Positions 15,501 through 26,900 of a DNA stretch of 64,000 nucleotides are shown here, in pieces (positions within the stretch are counted from its first letter, which is position 1; each line of letters opens with the position of its first letter). The DNA is from Allolobophora icterica. Its lineage: Eukaryota; Annelida; Clitellata; Crassiclitellata; Lumbricidae. The DNA lies in contig OY744615.1 of assembly GCA_963556255.1 (NCBI GenBank), positions 14,146,531 to 14,210,530 of the forward strand, in the 5' to 3' direction. Under the pieces are notes generated by a model. The model did no database searches and was not told where the DNA came from. It worked only from the letters and a program-made list of their open reading frames with translations. The position numbers and the translations under genes were made by a program.

Positions 15501-17427
15501 ATTCTGCAGCGGCGGCACGCGCCCGTGACATCGCAACGCCAGCCGTGTCTCGAGAGCGTCGCTTTGATCAGGCGTGCCCGTCTTGTATCGGGCCGTAATG
15601 AGTTGGCTCGCAGCTCGGGCGCTGCTCTCCTCAATAATTGACGCGTCGGCCCCGGCTCGACTGATGTGCTAGTCGGGGACCGAATATTGCGACTGTCCAT
15701 TTTAAAGCGTACGCTTTCCCGCTGTGAATAGCGATAAAGAATGGCCTGAAGGCGTTTTCCGTGTGTTTGTCACATCGGTTGGTGACTGCGCGTCAAACTG
15801 TCGGCGGTGTAGGCGGCTACTGTAGGCTACTGTAGCAGACGCTGTTGAAATATTGAAACGTCGCAATTCCCCGTTGTTTGCGTTCCATTTGTTTCCTGGT
15901 TTTGTGTTGATTGGAGTCCAGTGACACTTCTCCAGAATTACCAGTCGAGATGTTTCGGCTGCAGATTTCACCGTGAATGACATATGTTTTGAGATTTTGG
16001 CTCCACTGGTGAAACTGGGTAGAAAATTAGTACATTGGGTGAACACAATTGGATGGCTAGACGGCTGATAAGAGGCCAGGCCTTTTCCTGCCCTCGTGTA
16101 CATACCAAGGCTAAGCTAAGATGAAAGGCCTTGGCTTTTCCTGCCCTCACAAACACATTAAGATGAGAGGCCAGACCTTTTCCTGCCCTCATGTACACAC
16201 TAATGCTAAGCTAAGATGAAAGGCCGGGGTTTTCCTGCCCTCATACACACCCCAAGGATAAGCCACGATGAGAGGCCAGGTCCTTGGTGCAGTTATTAGG
16301 ACATATCCTAAGGTCCTTGGTGCAGTTATTAGGCCAAATCCTAAGGTTCTTGGTGCAGTTATTAGGACAAATCCTAAGGTTCTTGGTGCAGTTATTAGGA
16401 CAAATCCTAAGGTCCTTGGTGCAGTTATTAGGACAAATCCTAAGGTCCTTGGTGCAGTTATTAGGACAGATTCTAAGGTCCTTGGTGCAGTTATTAAGAC
16501 AGATCCTAAGGTTCTTGGTGCAGTTATTAGGACAAATCCTAAGGTCCTTGGTGCAGTTATTAGGACAGATTCTAAGGTCCTTGGTGCAGTTATTAAGACA
16601 GATCCTAAGGTTCTTGGTGCAGTTATTAGGACAAATCCTATGGTCCTTGGTGTAGTTGTTAGGATGAATCCTAAGGTCCTATGGTTCTTGGTGCATGGGA
16701 CCAGTGCTTCACAGGACTTGCTCTTTACTTCCAACTTACACCTCTACCGTATTCTGCTCTGTGACAGAGATCAGTGTGTGTAAACAGGTTTTCCATACTA
16801 CTCAGCAGGCTCAAACCTACAACCGTTGTTTTACAGGCCAAGCACACTACCTTTTATACTGCCTATATCACCATGTTGCAGTTTAATTTTTCTACTAAAT
16901 TTGACCAGATTTGTTAAATGTTAGATCACGAATGTTTGAATTTTCTCCTTGGCTTTCATCTCCTGACAACTGACAATCCACGCCTCAGATTCACATTTCT
17001 GGGTTACCGTGCGCACATTACAAATTCAATTAATAACAATAATAAATAAAATATATATGTATGCTTAAGACGCTTAATATAGCGCACTGTATTACCTCCC
17101 CTTAACACCTTAATGACGAGAGTGTACTAAAAGTGACTGGGAAGCCAGTGCAGCTTGTCATTAAAATGTTAACAGAGCGCATTTTTGTGCCTCACAAGAG
17201 GTCTGCGTCGTCTGATCTGTTTTGTTGGATTACTGTATTCTTGTTTGTTCCCCAGTCAAAATATCTGATTGTTGAAGTTATAAAAATTGAAGTAGAGGAC
17301 CAAGGCTGAATAGGCAGATTAGACTAAGACAAGGGCTAAACAGGAAAACGGCTGTGGACATGACAAACGACTAAGGAGAATGAAGATCATTTGCTACCAT
17401 CATCACAAAATGATTGGCACCAGGAAC

Positions 17428-17458
<31 letters not shown>

Positions 17459-17858
17459 AATGATGATGAGGATGATGAGGATGAGGATGATGAGGATGAT
17501 GAGGATGATGAGGATGATGAGGAGGAGGAGGAGGAGGAGGTGGTGGTGGTGGTGGTGGTGGTGGTGGTGGTGGTGGTGGTGGTGGTGGTGGTGGTGGTGG
17601 TGGTGGTGGTGGTGGTGGTGGTGGTGGTGGTGGTGGTGGTGGTGGTGGTGGTGGTGGTGGTGGTGGTGGTGGTGGTGGTGGTGGTGGTGGTGGTGGTGGT
17701 GGTGGTGGTGGTGGTGGTGGTGATGGTGATGGTGATGGTGATGGTGATGGTGATGATGATGATGAGGAGGAGGAGGAGGAGGAGGAGGAGGAGGAGGATG
17801 GTGATGGTGATGGTGATGGTGATGGTGATGGTGATGGTGATGATGGTGATGGTGATGG

Positions 17859-17933
<75 letters not shown>

Positions 17934-20900
17934 CATTCCACTTGCTGTGCCCATCAGAGGCTGGCTTCTGGTTTCTCTGATGAATCGGATTTCGACCCTG
18001 GCTTTTCCAGTGGATTATGGGTCTTGATTGGATTTCACTCTATGTGACCATCATCGGCTGATGTCTTGGACATTATAATAACGGCGCTATAGAAGTCATT
18101 GGATTAGATTAGACATTGGATTAGATTAGATCATGATCGTCATGGTGATCATGATCAGTTGATCAGGCTGTGAACTGTTGATGATGGTGGTTGTGATGAT
18201 GTTTTACTAACTTCTGTAATCTAGTTCTTAATGACATTTAACATCATGTAGTCTAGCACAGAGAGCACCTCTGATTTGTTTTGCTCAGGGTGTGGTGCTA
18301 TATAAATGTTTAATTACTATTGCAAAATTACATTAATGATGTGTCAATGATGCTGAAGTGTAGACCAGTGGTTCTTAAACTTTTTAAGTCTAGGGACCGG
18401 CACCATCTTTATGCTATTTCTCGCGGACCACTAACGCGAAGCGCATGATCGCCACATGGGGGATACGTACATAAAGTATGGGAGATGCATGGGTTTGCTG
18501 CTAAAGATGCTAAAACAGGAGCGTAGCCAGACTTCAATTCAAGAGGAGGCAACTACTGCTTGTCAAAAATTTGATGACCTTTTATGAGGAATTTCTTCAA
18601 CTAAAAATTTGATGACCTTTTTTGGGAATTTCTTCTCCAAAAAAGTTGATGACCTTTTTGGGGAATTTCTTCTTTCTTCCGTTCAGGAGGAGGTAACATC
18701 CACCTCTAATGGCGTGTACTTCAGGATGCCTGGGCTATAACCCAAGGAAAATGTTTAAATCTACAAAACCAATGTAGCTACGCCTATGTGCTAAACCAAA
18801 CTAAATCGCCTTTTATAATTTAGGGCCTATATTATCATGATTTGATTCGCAGTTTCACATTATTTCTGAAGTATTTTTCATATGTTATTGAAATATTTCA
18901 CCCCTTTCGCTCTGTTCTTATATTTATTTATGCATGGATACAGCTCACGTTAAAAGCTCAGAGCCAGAATGATCACGTTTCTTTACTGTTTGTTACTACT
19001 TACAAAACGGTCCAGACTGGACTGCTTTTGTTTATTCATGTTCATAAGGATTAATTTTTTAAAAGAATTTTGTAATAACAAGCGTCTGTTCTACTATGTC
19101 TACTGAATTATCGCCCCTTTTGACGATATAAACAAAGGACAAAAGGCAACAAATGAACACGAAATGTTCCTCATTCTCTTTTGCCAGATGTCCAACTTCG
19201 TGGTGTTTCGTAGTGCCAACTGACGAATAAAACTGAATGTTTACTTACTCTATTTTTAAATGTATAGAACTTACAAATTTATTATACTGTAATATAAATT
19301 TTGTTAATTAAATATTGCCAATGATCACTCTTTGTAATTAGAATACGATTGAAATATTATATATTTTCGCGAATAAGTTGAAAAATTATGAATTTCAAGG
19401 ACTGTTTCGCGGACCGGTGACCAGAGCTCCGCGGACCGGCGCCGGTCCGCGGACCACCACTTTAAGAACCGCTGGTGTAGACTAATACCCTTGTTGCTTT
19501 GACACCATTTCCTTGATGGCTGTAACTGCCTTTGTGTTTAACAGAAGAAGCCAAACACCCCGCCAGAGAACCGGACATCAGATGCCCAGATCACGAGCTC
19601 CCTGATGGCTTCGCATCACATGTCGACCTACGGACCAGAGCGCTTGACCCCTAGGGGGCCCTACCCTGTGGGTCATGACCCCACGCCGGCTCTCAGCCAA
19701 CTGTCGGCTTATGCAAGACCACACATAGGTAAGTTGCTTCTGGGACTCGGTAGCCAATTGGTTAAAGCACTTGCCTTGTAACACAGAGACTACGGGTTCG
19801 ATCCTCCTCTGAGATTGTTACTGTGTACGGACCATGAGCGAGTCCTTCACTGAGAATTGATCAGTGCCATCGACTGATACTTTGTTGTCAGATAACGACT
19901 CTTAATAAATACCTAATACTAATAATAGTTTCTGATTGGCTGGCTGACACTAATGGCAGCTTCTGCTTGGCTGATATGGGGGAGTAACTGTGTTGAATTG
20001 ACTCCCCCTCTACCCCCCCCCCCCCAATTAGCTGAACGGATGTCTCAGTGTGCAGGATTTTCTTGTTTGACAGCTAATTGATGATTTCACTTAACTGCAA
20101 TTAGTTCTAATGATTGGCTGAGCAACTGATTTACTGATTGGCTTAATGAATGAGTGAATGAATGAAGAAATAACTGATTATATGACTGAATTAATGCCTG
20201 AATGAATTAATGAATAACTGGCTGAATGAATGAAAAAATGAATGAAGGAATGATTGAATTTGAATTATTGAGAACTGTATGTTTAGTCTTCTGATTGGTC
20301 AGCTCAGAATGAGAGCTATATTTGTTTTCTTGTGATTGGTCAACTCAGAATAAGAACTGTGTTGTTTTCTGATTGGCCAACTTATTACACATTTCACAAT
20401 TGGCTGGTTTAAAGAGATAATAGTGCATGATCGATGTCATGCTGTAACATTACTATTCCATTACTTTATATAACTTTTGTGACATTATATTTTGTGTGGT
20501 AATGACAGATGTTTGTTCTTTGTCAGGTGGTGCTGCCAGGGAGCTCCAGAGATGTATTCCGCCATTTGGTGTTCCATCATTTCCACCTTCTCAGTCTATG
20601 GAACAATTTTTCCGCATGCCTAGCGTCTTTCCTCCCGGATCGAGAGAAGCGTAAGTACTTAATCTAATCGTAGGATGTCTATAGTGCCATTATAATACTA
20701 TTGTTGTCTATTGGGTGGTCCAGTGGTATATTCAGTAACGTGCTTGGTCTCTAAGCCAACGATTGTTGGTTCAAGCCTATTGAGCAGACTCTGTATAATA
20801 ACCCTGGACTAGCTGTTTGCACAACATTGTATCATGCTTTACATTCAGATTTATTGAGCTTGTAATAAATAAATAAATTATTAAATAAATGAGCAACACA

Positions 20901-23846
20901 CCCAAAGTTTGCAAAGCCCATGAAAATAGCCAGTAAAATATCTTATACAGTCCTGTTTTTGAAAATTTCTAATCTACAGTCGTGAGAGATCAGTCAATTC
21001 GGTTTCATATGTACTAAAAGGTTTCAACCTTTGAAATGTTTAACAGTTCCTTTTAACATCCAGAAAGCTGTCTAAAAAATTATTGAAATTGATTTTGAAA
21101 AACTTTAGAGCAGTTGCTTAAAAATTCTGAGAAACTTAAAAGCAGTTGCTTAAAAACATTTCTGAACAGATGGTTTAAAAGTTATAAAAGGAATGCTTCA
21201 ACATTTTTTTAAAATGGTTTGTCTGATTTTGGCTCAAGTTTTCAGCTCATCACAAGTCACAAGTCTGTAGATTTGTTTGACTGTTAGATTTCTATGCCTT
21301 GAGGGTATCTAAACTGGTGCTATATAAATATCTGTATCATGCATGCATTGATATATACATATACATGCTTACGTGCATACAAACATGCATACGGAATGTT
21401 GAAATGCTTTTTTGTTTTCAATGTATCTTGTAAAAATGGTCACAGGTGATATTACCTATTAACGTGCTAGATAGTTTCTCCAACTAGATGCTTCGTTTAA
21501 AATCTCAATATATTATGACAATTAAATTTCAACCTGTCAGATCGTAGGTGATTGCAGATGTAAATCAGGAACGCTCAGCAGTGCTATAGAAATCATTACG
21601 TTAGAATAGATAAAAGATTTTGTGTGTGATTTGAACTGAAAATAAAAAGGCAATAGTCATAGTATCATCAAGTGAATCTGGTGTCAGTCATAGGAGCATC
21701 ATCAATATCATCATGATATCATCAGTTCCTAGGGGCTGGGAGATGGTTGAATGGTAACACGCTGGCGCGAAGAACAGAAGGACGTGGGTTTGAATCACAA
21801 GGTTGATTCAGCCTTCTTACTTAGATGGCGATTGTAAAATGAGCAGTAGGACAGATGGGCGCCTTGTTTGGCTGCCATACAGTTAAATTCGACTTTAGTT
21901 AAACTTGTTATCGTCTATTACTACTATATCATGTTTTCTTACTGCGTACTTGTCAGTTTGAATTTAATAATCGAAGATTATTATTATTAATATTTGCTCA
22001 ACCGTTTGGCAATGTTGATCAGTGTGAATAAATGATCTCCATTCTTATTGTTCCTTTGTCTGATCTATTGTGTTGTGGCCACTTCCTGCTATGTGACCTT
22101 TGTATCTTTTGGCTATCCATCTAACATCTGTACATGCAAGGAATTGTTTCTCTTTCTCTGCAGGATGGAGATGGAGATTGAACGAGACAAGCGGGAGAAC
22201 TGGGAGAGGGAAATGGAATACCTGGAAAAGTGGAAGGACATGGAACTGAAACCACCAGGTAAACTGGACATTCCGTATCGAACAATTGATTTCATTCGAC
22301 ATGGGGAAGATTGATATCCTGATGTGCCATAGGCTTTGTAAGCTACTTGAAAGCCCAGTGTGGAACATTTCTAATTCCTGAGGGATCTCAGGTACCTCAA
22401 GGCTAAAAAATAAATAATAATAGTAATTTTGAGATTCATTGTCAAGTTCTGAGTTTTCTGTCGGTGTTTGAACGTGCCTGAAGGGGTATAACCACAAGAA
22501 GCCTCTTACGGCTATGAAGGTGTTCTGATGTTGGGTTGTTATGGTCAAATTTGCACCTCAGCTGAGTGATCCTTAAAACTCAAGACCGCACTCATGAGCA
22601 GTTTCTTCAGAACCGTTTAAATAAGCGGTCTGCCGTTTTTGTATAAGATGGTAGTTTGAATTTGTATTTTAGGTTTTGATCGTTTGCCTCCTCACCTGAG
22701 CGCTGCAGCTCAAGGCCCTGTTGATCAGCTCTGGGCGGACATCCACCGACGTGGCTTGGTAATGCAAGGCGGGCCACCACCCGGTCACCTGGCCAGCGTC
22801 TATCCAGGCAACCTGACTGATCTGAGTCTGATACAACGCGAAAGAGAACGCAACGGTATGACCATATTACGATTACGCAGTAACGTAATACTTTATCCAT
22901 TCTACAAAGCATTGATTTTAGAAGTGTTATTGGTCCATGTTTGTGGAACATGCTTCCAGTATCAATTCAAGAGGCCAAAAGCGTTCACACTTAAAAAACC
23001 CAGTTCAAATTTGATATATTTTTAGCTCTTAGTATTCGCCTGGCAATTGATGTCTTAAAGCACATGAGAAGTAATTTGATACTCGTGATGCTGGGATACA
23101 AAGGTGATTGGTTAGAGCGGTCACCTTGTAATGTGGAAAGTATGAGTTCGAGCCTTTCCTGGATGGTTACTCCATCGGATGAGTGGGCGTTGAAGTTCAT
23201 CGCTGGTGACTGTCTAATTCGGGCGATGTTTTCTTGTAGAGGAATTCTGTCATAGTAACTTTAACATCATAGGCTAGAGCGGAAGTGCGGTGGACGCGGT
23301 TGTCGTGGCTGCCAGTTTTTATTTTTATTTTTGTTTCTTTATTAATATTTTATGTTTTTCATGCTTTACGTTTTCTATGTTTTACGATGTATGTATGATT
23401 TATATGTACACCAGAGTGCGGTTATGCAACTGGTATAATAGAGAATATACTTACTTACTTACTTACTTAAGTTCTTTACTCACAATTGCTTAGCTTGATA
23501 TATTCATAATGATAATAATATATTACTATATTAACAATAATGTTAAATGATGATAATGAAAATAGTAATAATTTCTGGGTCATTGTGGTTGATGTTCTTT
23601 TGGCAGAGATGGTTCGACTGAGCCATGAGCAACAGTTGGCTGCGAGCGCAAGAGACAGCGCTGCCTACCAGTTGTTCCAGCGTCAGGGACATGACCCAGC
23701 TCTCTTCCAGCGCCAGATCAACGCCTATCTGGCAACGAAGGCAGCTCACGAGAATGAGGTCATGAGGATGATTGACCCGTCACACCTTGTCTACCACTTT
23801 GCTCGTAAGTACAATTGCTTTTGCTACCATAATATTGCTTATTATT

Positions 23847-23905
<59 letters not shown>

Positions 23906-26900
23906 CATGAATTTTTTTTATCTACATGCAGTCACACAGAATGCAAGGTGTGGTTAGTCAGTCATTAGGTAAAGAGCAATTAGATCTTCAGATGTTTGAC
24001 AGCCATTGAGATCTAGTGAATTTGAGGCTTCTATTCAAGGAAGGAAGAGCTTGAGCATCATAAAAACATTGGTAGTCGGTTCCATTCCTTGTGACCACAC
24101 TACGGAAAGCATGAGCGCCCTTGACAGTGCTGCTTTGTGGTTTAGTCAAAGACCCTTCCCAGGAGATGACAGAATATGAAGAGGGATGCATGTGGTTGGA
24201 GTACTTGTTGGAAGGATTTTATAGGTCTGACAGGCCAGTTTAAATCTTATTCAGCTAATTTTGCAACTAAGGTGAAGTAAGGTAGGGTGTAGTAAAGTAT
24301 TTTATGGTAAGATAGTCTAAGGTAGTCAGTCAAGGTCATGCCATTGATCAATCTTTTCTTTCTCCTTGTATTGCGTAGAAATGATTGGTTCTGGTTGAAA
24401 TAGAAGGATTCTGATTGCAGTAGATTAGTTTTGATTGAAATAGACTGTTAAGGATAAAACATATTAGTTCTGGATGCAATTGATTAGTTCTTAGTAGTAT
24501 TCAGTGCTCACCAAAAGATAATTGTGTTTTCTTCATATGGAGGTAGTATTTCATCCTGAACGGATTTGTACTTGGGAATGTGGAAACAAGATTAATTCCT
24601 GGACATGGGTTTATTTAAGCTTTATTTCTATGAATACACTTAAAATAATTTCATATACTTTATATCATTTTTATTCATAGAGATGTCAAGACTCATCATT
24701 CTATCTAGTACAGAGCCAAGATTAAATGTGACTAATTAGAATTTCAGAAAATAAAACCGAATGAAGATTTATTATGTATATTTACAGTGTAGCATTAGCA
24801 GCAGACATGCATCAATGCGCATACAAGCAGTTACATGGACACATACATATAGTGCATATAATCATACATGCATGCCAACATGCATACATACTAATACATA
24901 TATAATATATATATGTACACTTAGAGTGGTAAATGCACTTTGATCTTCTTTTTCTAGGGGCCGATCCTTTGGCAGGTGCAGGACCCGGGTCTGCACAAGG
25001 GGCTCCGAATGGGTTACCCCCTCATCTGCCGCCCCCATCACACGCCTTGAGTCCTGGACACACCCTGATGCTGGCTAGGGAACAGGAGCGCATGTGTGAG
25101 CTTATCAATCGATCGGGGTACGCCCCAGACCCACTCATGGCACAGCAGGTAAGCAAGAATCGATAATGTTGTAGCGTGTTCAGTATTGAATGGGCATGGG
25201 ATATAACATAAGGTGTTCAGTCAAGCGTATCGGCATAACTACTGGCTTGTAGCAGCCCAAAGTTGAGGTGCTATAAACCTACATGCTGCACTATTAATTG
25301 TGCTGTTATTACGATGCTGGCCCCATTCTCCTATCTCTCCCTTTCTCGCTACACTCTCCCCGTTTTCTTTTCTCTCCCTTCTCCCTACCTTATCCCTGCC
25401 TCTCCCCCTGCATTCCCATAATCTCCTCTCCTCCAAACTCCATCTTGGTCAAGGGAGAAGAAATTACTTTTCACTGAGTAGACTACCAATCAACTGAATG
25501 TTCCAGGAGGGAAGGATAAACGTCTATTAGTCGGTTTTTATTTTTGATTATGACATTTTATGTATGCATTACTATATTAGTTTTACTATTACTTTGAAAA
25601 TGAGCTGAACTTCAGTATGCCAGGAATTCAAGAGCAGTGCTTTCAATTTTTTTAATTCTGGGGAGTATAGGAGAGACACAAAGGTAATTGTTCAAGCTGG
25701 TTTTCCTAGACATTTTCCTTGTGCATCTAATCAGGTTTAATGTGTAATCTATATAATTATTCGGTTAGACAGGTGTGGTCATCTGGCTAATTAATTGATA
25801 CTAACGTATGTAATTATGCATGTAGAATAAGTGACACGATCTTGTGGACGAGACCATAGGAATTTCTATCCGTGTAGTCGCTGTCTATCTGTTGAATAAG
25901 AAAGGCCAAGAGAGGATTGGGAGGAGAAAGAGGAGTTTCCTCAGAAGGGACAATTTGCTGAACTAGTGCACAGATACTCCGTGCATGACTGACTAGTAAT
26001 AGTAATACCCTTGGCCAGGTCTCGAGCTAGTTGTTCCAGGCCCATGTGTTCTTATCCCAGACTATGTATCTGATTTCTGCATTTGGGTAGAAGAAAACCG
26101 GAATTGATATCAGCTATGATCCTCAGAAAAATCAACTACAATTACCATGGTCTTCTACATGGTTTGACATGCACCATTCCTGCAGACATGCACATCCTGG
26201 CTCAACACTGATCCTTTTAAGCTATCATATGACTGCCATTGATGTTTTTGAACTCATAGATCATGTACAGTGCCCTTTTCTTTGGCTGAGCTATGGGGCT
26301 ATATGAATTGTCTTATTATTCAGTTTTTTAATTCATCTTAAATTGAAAGCATCATGTTGACTGCTTTTAAAAAGTAGCAGTAACGATCGTGTTGCTTGAT
26401 GTTCTTCAGCTCCAGGTTCAGATGGCAGCACATGCACACGAAGTTCTTCGTCAACAGCTGGAGCGTGACTGCATAGCGAACGCGTCGATCATGCCGCTCT
26501 AATCAGAATAGGCAACTTCGTTACAGACAAGAGAACGACTAAAACATCGACATTTGCTGGTTCCGCATTTTAAGTTTTAAACCAGCAGCTTTCAAAGTCG
26601 TTTTCCAAGGCTGTCAAATATGAATTTTTAAGAAGGTCGGACGAAAATCGTTAAAACCGTGCTTGTCGTCATCTAGTCTGATTTTGAATGTCGATAGTCA
26701 ACTTCAGAGACGTCGTATAGGCAAGTAGGAACACTTTTCAGGAGATACGAGGTTTCTGCAGTTGACCGTTGATATGCTCAAACTGAAGTGTGCCGTGGAA
26801 AGCACGACAGTTTTGATAACGCAGGAATTTCATCAGTTACGAGGATTAAACGAGAAATGTTTGTTCCTGTTTATGACATTGGAGTTTGCTGGGCTGCTAT

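Noticed and set aside
15423..15641. Arg-rich open frame in the CpG block as a RERE exon
   Set aside because: It begins at a non-ATG codon, has no fitting acceptor/donor pair for the RERE frame, and arginine richness follows from CpG content.
17387..17980. Poly-His, poly-Trp, poly-Pro and poly-Val open frames
   Set aside because: Trinucleotide array read in six frames; not genes.
19742..19815. Possible functional tRNA gene (good A and B boxes)
   Set aside because: The acceptor and anticodon stems do not close, and the same sequence with a shared body recurs several times, so it is a SINE head.
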